Counted from the stretch's first letter, positions 11,763 through 23,498 are shown. The stretch is 64,000 bases of DNA from Calycina herbarum (GCA_001414485.1 LLEY01000130.1:1-64000), one strand, 5' to 3'. Notes: generated from the sequence alone by a model not told the origin. Numbers and translations: made by a program.

Positions 11763-12013
11763 GCGAGTAAGCTATGCCTTACTCGAGACTCTTTGGCCCC
11801 CAAATCAATGACCCTCCTCGTGATATTTCTTTGTCGCCACATCCTTGCAAGTAAGCTGCCAAATAAGTTTGCAAGTCAGCTGTTAATGTTCTTGCGAGTA
11901 AGCTATGAGTTACTCGTGGGTAATCTATGAGCTACTCGGGGGTAAGCCATGAGTTACTCATAGTAAGCATTCAAGTGACATTCGAGTGAACCATGAGTTA
12001 CTCGCCTGTAACC
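11763..12013. repeat. array of degenerate CGAGTAA/TTACTCG palindromes
   Basis: Units such as CGAGTAAGCTATGAGTTACTCG (split here as CGAGTAA, spacer GCTATGA, GTTACTCG) recur at 11763-11789, 11894-11915 and then overlapping to 12013. Variants include CATGAGTTACTC and GGTAAGCCATG. Each unit is a short hairpin. The array lies between two convergent genes, the secreted-protein gene and the mannanase gene, so it may act in or near their 3' ends. Confidence 0.6.
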
Positions 12014-12299
12014 CACGACAACATCCAGCCTACTCACAGAAACTATACACGCTAGAAGTAGTTGCTCTATCTTGCCTTCATTCTTCCAGGAGTTTGGGGG
12101 TAATTGGAGAAGGGAATATCTCTTGAGGCAACAGTCACGAATTCCTCACACCTAGCGGTTGGTATGAGTTGACTGGACAAACTCGGATTTGAATTGGAGC
12201 TTATATACAGCTAGAAGCCTATGTAAAATTTGACCAAGAATCGAATATATACAATCGAATTTTTTCTCAACCTCTACGACCGATTTGTCTATGTTGAAT

Positions 12300-14061
12300 T
12301 CAGACTGCCTTTGCGGCCATAGCGGCTGCATGGGCCACAACCTATAAAGCCATTAGATACAGTCAATCAATGATATGGTTAAACTTACATATGTTTGGTA
12401 CTCGGCCGTCCCCCAGTAGATTGAATGACCATCATTATGAGTCTGACCCCACGAAAAAGTATCCCCATATTGCCTGGAATTATTCAGTCAGTTAAACTCT
12501 CCAGGCAAAACAGTATTTCCCCTCTCTTAAAATAATTGGAATAGAAAGCCCGGGTCTTTACTCACCAATACATGTCAGCAGCAGTCCCACTATCAAGAAC
12601 AGCTTGCTCCCAAACCAAAATATTCGCTTTCGTCGAAGTCCCGTACTCCTCCAAGATAAACGGTTTCCCAACAGCTTTTGCTGCAGAAGCATGAATATTA
12701 ATCCAACTAGTACCCCATGCATCTGTCTCACCCCAAGATTCCGGATACAAATGGGCAGTTCCAAAATCAATGGTTGAGATTTTGAGATTGGCGACCCAGT
12801 CAATACCCTCTCCAGCGGTAAATGGGTAGCTGGTATCGGTGCCGCCGTCGATTCCGAATCCTTCGTCGCCGATGCAGACCATGTGTTTGGAGTCGAGGGA
12901 TTTGATGTAGGCTGATGTGGTTTTGATCCAGTTTGTGAGAACGGAGGTTGCGCAGCCGTTGCATCTTGGCTCGTTGGCGAGTTCCCAGGAGAAGACTGTT
13001 GGGTTGTCTTTGTATCTTGCTACTACCGTGGCGATGTATTTTTGGTATTGAGCTTGGGCAGCGGCGGACGTATACCATTGGGATTGGTCCGTGGTGGAAA
13101 GATTGTAGTATGATCGATAAGCAGCCACTTCAAAACATTAGTATATGTTTTTTTTTTGTTGCATCAGGAGTCAGGAGAAGTGGGTAAAAATGTGAGTTGT
13201 TCCCCATCACTTACTTCCGCCATAATCACTGCAAGCAATTAGCAAAGATTCTTCTCGTCAAACCACGAGTCAAGAGCATAGGTGATGAAATTACATACCT
13301 CCAGTTATTGACGAAGTTAATGATAAGAGAGACTCCATGAGCTCCGGCAGATTTCACGACATAGTCAAGGCGTTGTAAACCCTCGGCGCCTGTGTTGATT
13401 GTTGGCTCGGAACCCTTGACGAACGATTGGAACCAAACATTTCCTGCGCTGGGAATCGTTGTGACATCGTTAAAACCCCAGACACGAAGGACTTTTAGAC
13501 CAGTCTTGCAAATATATTAGATTTTGCTTCGTTTATGGGTATGAATGGAAACTCACTGAAGCCAAGTGGGTAAAGACGAGATCAACGTCGTCGTTGCTGG
13601 TAAAGAAACCAATCCAGTATGAATTGGTCCCCATGAAATACTGGGATTTTCCATCGATATTGAATACATTACCAGCAGTTTGGGCGAAGGCTGTGATACT
13701 TGCCGTGGGAGGGACAGTCGAAGTTACAGAAGATCCGCTTGTGGTTGTAGTTTTAGAGGTAGTTGCCGTAGTTGCTGGAGCAGTTGTTGTTGCTAGATTT
13801 CTCTTATTAAATATACGAAAAAGGCTAGGTGGAATACATACCAGTTCCTGGTATACACTGGGAATAAAAGTCATTTTGCTTGAAGCAATAGAAGCCTGAA
13901 GCACAAGAAGTTCCCCCGCTCCAGTTTACACCCCCGCCTCAATTATATCAGCGAAAACCCTTGATCAGGATGATAGAAAGCTCACATTGGGCATAAGCAG
14001 GTTGCTGTGCTTTCACCGCAGCGAAAGCACTGGAAATAGACAACAAAACAGAGAGCTTCAT
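12300..14061 (-). CDS. secreted endo-1,4-beta-mannanase, GH5 with N-terminal CBM1
   Basis: Hydrolyses beta-1,4-mannan in plant cell walls outside the cell. The eight-exon model is 14061-13986, 13937-13842, 13792-13557, 13504-13299, 13228-13215, 13127-12566, 12473-12389 and 12341-12300, giving 438 residues with every junction GT-AG and in phase. Order: a signal peptide ([18 protein letters not shown]), a CBM1 cellulose-binding module ([18 protein letters not shown] to SQC), a Thr/Ser-rich linker, then the GH5 barrel. The barrel has [19 protein letters not shown] with acid/base Glu262, and FILEEYG with the nucleophile, probably Glu370. MYWQYGDT and [12 protein letters not shown] close the fold, as in subfamily 7 mannanases. 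Exon 5 is only 14 nt. A TATATA-like stretch lies about 65 bp upstream of the start. The gene is intact and is divergent from the SDR gene. An exo-mannosidase or other GH5 specificity is less likely. Confidence 0.93.
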
Positions 14062-14945
14062 ATTGAGCTTGAGTTAATGAATGATCGGAAACCAACAAAA
14101 TCCCTGAAATAAACTAACAGCAAAGAGATATATAAACTAAAGTTCTAGAAATTGCCAAGAACATTCCACTCCAAGTAAGGAAGGGACCGTCGGCCCGTTG
14201 CATGGAAGTGCTGCCGGAACAACTTTACATCGCCTCTCCATTTTCAAACCACTTGACCGAAATGACCACTTTGCCATCACGCAGTCTCTGTGTGAGGTGG
14301 AATTAATTGCCCTTGAGATTCCCACCAGGGGAGCCCCATAAAATATATTCGGGTATGAGATAGACGAGCCGATCTAAATGAAAAGTTGGGGTACATGTAC
14401 GGGCAGAAAACCAATGAGAGTATGGAAGTTCGTATACAAAAATGAGGGGACAGGTGGTGAGGAAAAGGGAATTCTTCGGCGTCGCATGATGAGCTTCCGT
14501 GACGGATTTGGACAGGTTCTAATTCTCTCCATTTTGACATCTTGGGCTTATTTACACCAATCGCTGAGAGCAGCAGTCGTAATGGTGTCGTTTTGCTGCT
14601 GTTGTGGGAAAAAGTATTGGGAAGGCTCCGGTTTTGCCAAGAGTTTCAAGTCTCGTGATATGACTTGAGCGCAGACAAAGCGGCAGTTCAGTATAGTTGT
14701 TTTAAGAATCTATCTTAAAATTTAAATTCAATCCAAGTCTTTTGATTGTCATATTCATCGCAAGGTTGTTCAAGAAGTTCGGGTCTCGTGACGAGATCTA
14801 TCACGTGCTCTGTTCTAGATTCTAAGGTGACATTGAGCTGACTGACCCCGCACACGTGTTTATTTCCATGCCTCGTAACATGTGTCTTCAAGCCACAATT
14901 AATTCCCTTTGAACTCTCCTAAACACTCCCAAGATCTTCAACAAA
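14062..14945. promoter_or_regulatory. divergent intergenic region between mannanase and SDR genes
   Basis: An 884-bp spacer carries both 5' flanks. On the mannanase side a TATATA motif at 14130-14137 lies about 65 bp from the start codon. The SDR side is pyrimidine-rich just before its ATG. No defined regulator site can be claimed from sequence alone. Confidence 0.5.
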
Positions 14946-16006
14946 ATGGCTCCTACTGGTCTCGCGATAATTATTGGTGCCGGTCCCAATACTGTAAGTA
15001 TCAAGCACATGGTGCACCACAGCCAGTTTATATTTCACCATCAAGCTTTCTGAAATGGAAGATTGGCGTCTCATCAAAATTTGGTCTCTTGCTTCATGAG
15101 TTCATGAGGTCCATATTTAAATAAGCTAAGCGAATTATAACTGATACTTCATCAGGGCACCGGAATAGCTCGTATCCTTTCTCATCCTTCTCATGGAAAT
15201 CTGGCAGTTGCTCTCCTTGCTCGCAATCCCGAGAATCTCAAGTCGGTAAAGGAAAATCTGTCAAGAACATCCCCTGGAAGTGTCGTGGAATCATTTCCAT
15301 CAGACACCTCTCCAACCCAGCTCCACTCCGCCTTTCAAGCCATCCGGGAACACAACGCCTTCAAGGATCTCAAACTCAAGGTTGCCGTATACTCCGTAAA
15401 AAACTCAAGCAAGAAACCTTTCATGAACTACAATTACGAAGAATTCACTTCAAGCGTTGAACAATACGTCGGCGGCGCATTTGCATTCTCACAGGAAGCA
15501 CTCAAACTCCTTTTCGAACACCATGGCGAGGCGCCACTTTCCGAAACTGGTACGAAGAAGGGAACTTTGATATTCACTGGTACTATGGGAGCTTTGAGAT
15601 GTAATGCCGAATTCGCTGCATATGGAGTCGGCAGAGGCAGCGTGAGGCAACTTGCACAAACATTGGCAAGAGAAATGAGTGCAAAGGGTGTGCATGTTGG
15701 TGGGTGTTCTCCAAGTTCTTTTTCCCTCTTGCGGCACTATTCCCTCCTCAGGAAGCTTAGTTCTCCCCTCACAACTCTGCTTCCTCCTCAGACATACTTC
15801 TAGAAATGACAATACTAACTCCGAGATCCTCCGCAGTTCATACGATTGCCAATGGTGCTATTGAAGATAAAGTTGGTGAAGATCAAAGAATTGGAAAGAA
15901 AATGAGCGCTGATGCTGTTGGAAAAATGTACCTTTGGCTTGCCGAGCAGGATCCGGAATTGTGGACTCATGAGTTGGATATGAGGCCTGCTGCTGAGAAA
16001 TTTTAA
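14946..16006 (+). CDS. short-chain dehydrogenase/reductase-like protein with altered triad (253 aa)
   Basis: An NAD(P)-binding Rossmann protein in three exons: 14946-14993, 15156-15699 and 15837-16006, all GT-AG and in phase. The first intron falls inside the nucleotide-binding loop. The joined motif is GAGPNTGTGIARI (residues 11-23), the T/G-x3-G-x-G pattern of SDRs. FTGTMGALR, then YGVGRGSVRQLAQTLARE and GVHVVHTIANGAIED, match the active-site strand, active-site helix and following loop of the bacterial and fungal SDR group whose usual form ends IHVAHVVIDG. The expected Ser is Ala or Met here and the usual Lys of Y-x3-K is Arg. Length and ends are normal. It may be a nucleotide-binding protein with weak or no redox activity. 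The substrate is unknown. Confidence 0.85.
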
Positions 16007-16533
16007 ACTCTGGAACTGGAGTAAAAATTGACAGATCACCCGCCAATCTCAGAACCTTTCTTTGCAAGTTCAACCTATGACGAGAGTTTCTATACTACAA
16101 GGACATTTTCATGTGTTTTTCGACATCTTTCAGGCACCAAGCTGAACTCTCCATACAATTTTTATTATATATTAAATGCATCCCACCGCAAGGCTGAAAG
16201 TGGTAGCCAGTCATCTCTGTGGAAATATATTTACCAAACCTTTACATTGCAGCCTATAGTGTTTTTTTAATTTATCCCCTTTTGCATAAAGTCATACCAC
16301 TGTTTTAGTCACAATCAGCCTGCGCCAAGAACATTTGCCACGAGTCAAGGTCTATTTTCTTGGATCCATTCTTTTGTTTAATAAAGACTCCGTAGCTGAT
16401 TTTTTTTTGGGCCGGCTTCGAAAATCTTACAGAAAGTTTCGCTACCGGAAGCTCTCACATGCTTATTTGCACATCGTCCCCATCAGAAGTTATATAGTGG
16501 GAGATCACTCTTCTTGAAACTGTTCAATTCAAG

Positions 16534-17109
16534 ATGTTTTTCCAACTCAATTACGTCTTTGCCTTATTATCTATTCTACCATTGTCAACACCTTCCCCGT
16601 TGCTCGCCAACGAACGCGATGTCATCACGTTGACTAGAACAATCACCTCTTCGTCAAAACCCTCCACAACAGGCGAGGCAATTGCCGAGCGAGATGATTT
16701 ATACACACGAACAACAACAGCCTCAATCATCGTATCTACGACCAAACGACCTTCACCCACCCGAACCTCTACAAATACTGCTTCCACCACGAGTTCCGGG
16801 GCAATCCCAACGAAGACCGGCTTGAAAACATGTCACGTTCAAGGAACTCCAAACGACGTCATGTCAACGAACGAATGGGGAAGTGACAGAGCTTCGGATG
16901 TTCTGGTCTGCCAAAGTAAATGTATGGCTATCACGCAATGCATATCCTATTCTTTCCAATCTCCTGCTAGCACGAGGGACGACAACTGTGTGTTTTATCA
17001 CATGTTCATGACTAAGGGGGTTATGCCAAGTCGAACTAGTGGGATATACTTTTCAGATAAATATCCTGGGAATGGAAGTAATTATTGTTATGGGAGTACT
17101 GAACTCTGA
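16534..17109 (+). CDS. secreted protein with apple/PAN-like cysteine domain (191 aa)
   Basis: A single-exon gene. The product has an N-terminal signal sequence (MFFQLNYVFALLSILPLSTP), then a Ser/Thr-rich low-complexity segment to about residue 95, likely O-glycosylated. A Cys-containing domain follows: TCHVQGTPNDVMSTNEWG, VLVCQSKCMAITQCISYSF, DDNCVFYHMF, GIYFSDKYPG, NYCYG. The spacing C-x3-C-x6-C-x-S-Y/F, followed by a later C-x-F/L-Y/F and FSDK/YD strand, is the usual fungal apple/PAN-like carbohydrate- or protein-binding fold found in secreted proteins. A TATATAG lies about 45 bp upstream of the start. The partner is unknown; it could act at the cell wall. Confidence 0.75.
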   Translation: MFFQLNYVFALLSILPLSTPSPLLANERDVITLTRTITSSSKPSTTGEAIAERDDLYTRTTTASIIVSTTKRPSPTRTSTNTASTTSSGAIPTKTGLKTCHVQGTPNDVMSTNEWGSDRASDVLVCQSKCMAITQCISYSFQSPASTRDDNCVFYHMFMTKGVMPSRTSGIYFSDKYPGNGSNYCYGSTEL

Positions 17110-17416
17110 AGCCAGCTGGGTCATGTGAAACTTGAAAGGGTTATGCGAAAGTGGAAGTGAGGTGAGGGTTTTGGTGGGGACTACCATTTTTAGAGGGTGG
17201 ACAATCTTGATTACACTCACTGGTGGCTCTCTTCTCTCGTATACTCCAAGGACTTCGCGGTTTAGGATGCAACTACAATTCAAAAGCTATGCTGTCTCAA
17301 TAAAATTTTATGTTTTTTTAACCCGATACCCATCAAACCTCGTTCGACGAGGGGAAAAACCCCTCAAAACACTTTTTTGCCCATTCCTATTCAGCTTCAC
17401 AGAAGGGAACATAGGT

Positions 17417-18669
17417 TTAAGCCAAGTTTCCATGCGTGATGGAACTGGAAAGAATACCAGCGGCCTGTCTCGAAACTTCCAACATGCTGCAGAACTCCCG
17501 TTCTTCCATTCTACCCCAACCACATTCAGTAGCAACTCCATAACATCTACCACCTAAAACACGATCAGCAACACGAATTCGCTCCTGTGTTCCGTCGACA
17601 TCATATGCATGTACAAGACCCAAGTACAACTCTGTCTCTCCATTCTTGCGTAGCCCCAAGTCATTCAAAGGCTTGAAATATCTGTCATCCTTTCGGTCGA
17701 TAGGTACGGGGAGGTGAACCCAGTCAATTCGACGATTGGCCGATTCGTGAAGGATATTTGCGAGTTTCACGATGTTGGCAGTGTCTTTTGGCTCGACGAA
17801 ATGCTTGTGGCCATAATCTCCGTAGCAAATATGATAACCCATCTCGACATCTTGGTTGACGTGTGAATCCATGAGATTGAATCGGTGCTCCAAGCCTGAT
17901 CGCAACAACTTTGCTTTCTCGGTATCGGTTAGGGAGTTATCGTTTGGAACCCACCAAGATGGAGCAACTCCCTCAAGCATCGCAATTGCGAATGGACAGT
18001 CGAATTGGATCGCCAAATCTTTTGCTGGGATTTTCTCTTGGATGCGTTTCAGAACCGTGCTAGAAAAGAACAACGATTAGTTCATTTTTCAAAAAAATAA
18101 ATTGAGTACTTCAGAGGTACAGAAAAGGATGGAAGTTTGAAATTATTTGAAAAGAAAGGCATTGACTTACATCGTCTCAACTTCATACGCCCTCTCCACC
18201 TCGACTTGGAATTCAGGAATCACACAGAAAGCTACCACATCGTGTGGATTTGGTAAACAAACTTGAAACTTGATACCCTTTCCAATGGTGCCCTCGGTTT
18301 TCAATCGACAGAACTCAGCATAAGAGTCAATAGCAGCAGCATCATAACCAGAAGCATTCAAGCGAATGCGGAAATCACACTTTTCAGTACGCAAAGCCTC
18401 GACTTCTTTCTCAAAAGCAGCTTCTACGCTGACACCGGTCTCCTTGTAGAGTGCGAAGGGCTGGAGGACCCATGGACATTGGCTAAAGGTTGCTAATTGG
18501 AATTGAATAAACGTCTGTCGTGGCTTGGGTTCACCGTCGGGAACTCATTTGAGGGCGCCAGGGAAGGTGGCTGAGAGTTTTTGGAAGGTTTCTTTTGCGG
18601 TTGAGAGGGTGGAAGAACCTACGAGGTGAATTGGAGCGGGTGTTGCAAGCTTGGCCGCCAATGGGATCA
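17417..18669 (-). pseudogene. MetE/UROD-like gene interrupted by one in-frame TGA
   Basis: Two joined exons (18669-18171 and 18059-17417, GT-AG, in phase) code about 379 residues of the fungal family related to the C-terminal barrel of cobalamin-independent methionine synthase. The sequence runs from LAAKLATPAPIHLVGSSTL through FPGALK, then VPDGEPKPRQTFIQFQ to the C-terminus. Between Lys and Val the codon is TGA (18545-18547), where relatives have Arg (the K-R-L-P-D-G-E context). CGA to TGA is a single C-to-T change. No GT-AG intron can remove it. The rest is well kept, including YHICYGDYGH and ATECGWGR, which resemble the H-x-C and C-G zinc ligands of MetE. The first exon or start codon is not clear: the frame enters at 18669 through an acceptor and needs one upstream base. 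Either a young pseudogene, a readthrough gene or a base-call error. Confidence 0.75.
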
Positions 18670-21600
18670 CTGCATTAGTCAGTTCAATACCACATTTGAA
18701 GCTATATTCAAGTCGTGATATGGGCCGAACATGGGCACATAGAGGAGAGGAACAGAAAAAGACACAGAGTGAGTTTAGCGAGGTTAGCGCCGGGGGGTTG
18801 GGGGAGGGGCACCAAAGAAGGAATTGGTCTTACATTTAGTTCCATTGGAAAGTTTCTCTCCGGAGCTTGCTGGATCATTGTGGATATGCTTGTCGTTTGG
18901 GGAATATCCGATGTAGGGTTGGTCGACGTAGCAGCAAGGGATTTGTCTTCGAAGTTGATTCTGTCAAGAGTTGTACTGATGAAAGGTGGATTCGAACCCT
19001 CAAGGTCTCGTTGAAAGGAAGGAAAGCAACCCATGATGAAAGGGTTTCAAGTATCTTTTTGGGAGTTACTGTGTTGACTGTGAGCACTGTGGAGTTGTGA
19101 GTTTGTTTGAAGCTTGAAGACTGGGATCCAAATGTTGAGAACTTGAACTGTAAAGATTCAGCTCAAATTACCTCATGACCATCTTATCTCTTCCAAATTC
19201 TTCCTGTTATTCAACGAGTCCCCACACTATACTCAACACGACCCCATCGACGTCAACAGAGATAGGAATTGCAACCTTGGTTAGCCAAAACCTGATTTGA
19301 CTAAAGCTACAAGACATACAAAAGGCGCCAAGATACAAAGGAAATTATTCCCAATGTTGTGTACAGACGTGTTTTGTCTGTCTTGCGACTTTGAATAGTT
19401 CAATCAACAGAGGTATAATAAAATAGGTCTCTTTCCATGTAAATACATAAGCGAGATGGGCATAGACTATAAGTGAAGGAGTGTATAAGTTGACTTGTGC
19501 CCACACTTTATTTGTTAGAAAGCTTTGACTGATTAACAAAAGTACTTGAAAGCTGAAACTTGGCAATTTCCTTATCAAGTTGGATGTTGGCTAGGTGAAT
19601 GTGAATGGAGAGGTTGCGTTCCAATAAAACAGCAATGAAGAAAATTCACTCTTTATGTTCTCACAATTGCAATCCACCCAAGTGCTATCTTTCTACATTT
19701 CAGTAGAATTCTTGGAAACCCAGCATTCTGGTTTAATGGGTCATGGCTGCAGGAATTGAAGAACTTCTCAACCAACTGGATGCAAGCCACTCAGCCCTGC
19801 AGCTGCGATATTCAGAGTTCCGAGTTTCATCTCGTCATACAACGTGGCTCCATGGAACTGAGTTCCAACAAACAAGAATAGAAATCTATTCTCGATTCAA
19901 GTGGATGACTTGTGTACCTCAATATCTTAGATGAAAGCCAGTATTACGTGAATAACAGCCCAGCCCGTTCGAGTTTTCAATATTCCCGGTGCTTAGTGAA
20001 TAGTAAAAGCTCCCAACGAACGTTGTTGCATGCATGTCCGCTATGTGGTAGTCTCCAAAACCAGCAGATAATAAGACCTCTTCGTGGGAACAAAGCCGCC
20101 TGAGTTGATTCCACCATTACCAACTGAAAGTTAACCTTCAGAGGCCACTTTACCCAGTAACCCAGCTGGAGAATATTTCCGCCTTAACGGGTAGAATAAA
20201 GTGGGTGGAAAATTTCTTTTCCTGAGTACTCAAATAGATTGCATGAGGCTCACTGTTCTCGTCCCAGACCTATCCGGTTTATCCAAACCATGAGGAGCCA
20301 AGATTGAACACCGCATATCAACGTATGACAACACAACCGGAACCAACAATCCAGCGATCCGTAGTTGAGAAGTTTCATGAAGAAACGAGATATCGAAACG
20401 GATTCGTCGGATTTTGGAAGCTTTTGGAGGTATGTTGGTGGCGTAAATCGGTGTGCAAAACAAGTGTTAGAAGCATGAGTTGGATGGCGAAAATGTGCAT
20501 ATTCGCCTAATCATAGAAGAAGGTTGGAAGCTGCAGCGAATTCTGTCCGCACTACTTGTTGGTATTGAGGCAAAAGTATACACACCAATCTTTTTCGAGT
20601 GGTTGAATATTCTGATTCGAGTCCTCTCTAAATCACCAAATAGCAATCGCCACCGTAAGCGAATGCAGTTTCTTCTACTAGCTTGCGATAACTCTAGCAG
20701 ATGCTAAATGAAGTATTTCTGGAGCTTTTGTCAAGGAGGGAAATGATGAATTACAAACTAGAGTGATTGTGTTCGATGGCTAGCTCATTCACTGGGGTGT
20801 AACCATCGATTCACAACCTCCTTATGCTTGTTAGAAATCGTGCTTCGTAAAACCTAACCACACCCCCACCACCTAGATACGCCACCACCAATTCAGACGA
20901 ACTGCATAATACCCAGAACGCCCCTCAAGGCAGCTGCCAAGAGAAAATGCTTGAAGAAGCCAATTTCTACTCGCCCGTCTTGCAGAATTCCGGGAAAGCC
21001 ATGACAAGGAACCTACCCGAAGCATTGTATTACATGCATAAGCAGACCGAAATGGTGTGTTACACGACATGCAATATTGACCCGAACGGCGGGGTTTTTC
21101 TCCGAAGTATGATATGTAGTAATCGACATTATTCTTTTCAGCTGGCGGGAATCCTATTGACCCTTCAGCAGTCATACTTACTTACCATTTGTAGCGGGGG
21201 GAATCAAGGGGGGGTCGAGGTGGGTGGTGGCAATACAAAATGTAAGACTCATGGAGAGAATTGTTTCCGGGTCGGGATTATTTAGGTTCCGATGGAATTA
21301 ATATTCTGATCTTTGAGGGCGATAGGGGGCTCTTTTACGTGAGATTCCAGGGATTGAAGAATGGAGGATTCTTAAAGGGGTTGTGAGTTTTGATGTAAGA
21401 AGCCTCGTACAAAGTAAGATATTGGGAAAGAAACAAGGGAAGGAACCCTGAGATGCAATGATCACATTCAGCCATTCCAAATGATTTGAAATACATCCAA
21501 GCTTCAACGATGGGTAATTTTAAATTAATCAATCTAAGATAATCGTATCGACATCCATTCTGGGGCCGTTATATAACGGGCGTGGTCACGATGTGCAGCA

Positions 21601-23082
21601 GGGGTAGCAGGGTAAGACTTGCAAAGCTTAAATTTAGCGTCAGCTTTCAAAAGAAAGAGGACTCAAAATGGAAATAAATCCTTCACAGAGGGCCAAGGAT
21701 GGGTGCTTGTAAGAGTGTGACATAAACATTACCTTCAGTGGTAGCAAATCTTGATTCGTTGAAGCTAGTACACTCTAGGGCACGTGAAATTACAACATAC
21801 GCTAGCAATGGTAAAGAATTCTCATAATCCATTCCCCTGTTACCATTCCTTTTCTTGTTTTCGATGTTAGGTGGATATCGATATTCAAAGAATCTAATTA
21901 TAGGTAGGTAACCTGCCGATAGCTCTAAACCCGAACTCCAACTATTGGTAGGTCGCCGACCCTTAACCCCAAATTTTATTTGAGATTACAACCATTTTTT
22001 TTAGTCCCTTGGCGGTTGAAGAATTACCTAGTGACCTTGGATCATTTCTTCCATTCTATTTGCGACTATCATTACACACGTAAATCCCAAATATTGATGA
22101 ACTTCTCGCAATTTCCATATTTAAGAACAAGTTGGAAAACTATTGGTATATAAAAGTTATCTTAACGAGAGTGAGTTAGAAAAAAGGTAGTCACTCATCC
22201 ATTTCCAGAAAAGACGTAAGCATTCGACTCCCCCAATAATGCTCGGCCTCCATCAGCTTGGGGAGTAACCAAAAATACAACTCGCTGTAACTTGACATCC
22301 CCACTTATACCCGCTGTCTCAAAGAATTCTGACCTGAGCTTGTTAGAATCTATCGACTTAGTGAAAACAAGACTAAAAGATGCACTTCTGGCTTCTGTTT
22401 TTCGAGTTTTTCTACAAAGGTTCATGTTTAAAAAAAATGGATGACCTGATATCGAGTTCCCGAGGCGAAGATCGTATGAGAAACACCATTGAAGACAAGT
22501 CTCCCATGGAACGTGGTACTTCCCCAACTCGAGAGCGATTACGAGTTGCTGAAAAAGCAAAAGCACATGTGCAAAGCACAGCAGCCTACAAATGCATCTA
22601 AGAATCTTATCTTATCATAAGAATGTCTCAGTTAGTCGCTCATCTAAGATATTCTAAAAATTAAAATTTATATGAACTAAATAGTAAGAGTCAAAATATT
22701 CTCCTCGTGGCCATCGTGCCAGGTATTCAATTCTAACCCCGCTATTTAATTAATTATCTTTTCAGACAACCAGCGGTCGCAAATACTAAAGGTCTTAATA
22801 TTATCGTAGAACCAATCGAAATCCAATAGATAAGGGACTGTTTGGATCACTTTGAGATAGTTATAAATATCCTACAATATATGCGAGAGGTTGTTTTAAA
22901 GGACATCGCATATATTATTTTATTGTCTAATTATTTAAATAACATATTCAGTAATCGTTTGGCTCGTAGTGTACATAATGGTGTACGAAGGTAGGATTTA
23001 GCTGAGAAGTAGAGAAATATTCAAAGAAACATCTTATTATCAGTCTTTTAGACGATAATTGGATAATTAGTTTTTTTGGGTA
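18670..23082. other. long gene-poor stretch
   Basis: About 4.4 kb in which I recognise no gene. A minus-strand frame at 18708-19034 may contain the missing 5' exon of the MetE-like gene, but no clean splice joins it. The frames at 20230-20707, 20873-21285 and 22195-22566 lack family resemblance, signal peptides or consistent splice partners. Palindromic units occur at 21894-21966. Near 22745 an ATTAATTAATT run followed by AACCAGCGGTCG recurs from the 8.2-kb gap. Confidence 0.5.
21894..21966. repeat. two GGTAACC-type palindromic units
   Basis: TAGGTAGGTAACCTGCCGATAG (21900-21921, split as TAGGTAGGTAACC and TGCCGATAG) and ACTATTGGTAGGTCGCCGACC (21941-21961) are imperfect palindromes around GGTAACC and GGTCGCCGACC. 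They share core and outer arms with the clusters at 46.7-46.9 and 50.0-50.4 kb. Confidence 0.6.
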
Positions 23083-23498
23083 ACGTGTATGTATAGCGAA
23101 CCGGCTAAACAAGCGAACCAGCTAACTGAAAACACACCTAAAATCGCGATTTTGACATTTTAATATCTTTACGAATTGTTGATTAAAAATTTCAAAATTA
23201 AAACTTTGATTTCATTACTATATAAATATAAAAGTTATAAAATGTAAGACTGAGGCTAATTTATATTAAAAAGTTATTAAAAGAAGAAGAAAAAAGACAA
23301 GATTACAGGGGTATTTTTAAGCGAATCGCTAAGTAAAATCATATAGCGTCTGAAACTTAGAATTCTAAATACATATATAGTAATGAAATCAAAGTTTTAA
23401 TTTTAAAACTTTTGATTAATAGTTCGTAGAGATATTAAAATGTCAAAATCGCGATTTTAGGTGTGTTTTCAGTTGGCCGGTTCGCTATACATACACGT
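23083..23498. mobile_element. intact 416-bp MITE with about 140-bp inverted repeats, TA target duplication
   Basis: Flanked by TA on both sides (23081-23082 and 23499-23500). Both ends read ACGTGTATGTATAGCGAAC on their own strand. The arms then match over about 140 bp (ACTGAAAACACACCTAAAAT, CGCGATTTTGACATTTTAAT and onward to ATTTCATTACTATATA). The left arm holds an extra 17-bp tandem copy of AGCGAACCnGCTAA. The centre has no reading frame. TA duplication and ACGT ends are those of Tc1/mariner-pogo elements. Its centre is homologous, inverted, to the split element at 31900-34130. It is non-autonomous and probably relied on a pogo transposase. Confidence 0.9.

Noticed and set aside
11763..12013. 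CRISPR-like array
   Set aside because: Units are degenerate palindromes with irregular spacing and no constant-length unique spacers; the genome is fungal.
12300..18669. A biosynthetic or degradation gene cluster around mannanase, SDR and the secreted proteins
   Set aside because: No core synthase, transporter or shared regulation is visible; one member is broken. Adjacency alone is not evidence.
18960..19040. A tRNA-like GGTTCGAATCC on the minus strand
   Set aside because: The flanks do not form a T-stem, acceptor stem or anticodon arm; it lies inside a minus-strand frame.
20230..21285. Overlapping frames in the gene-poor region
   Set aside because: Peptides on both strands look random and contain no motif; splice sites do not link them.
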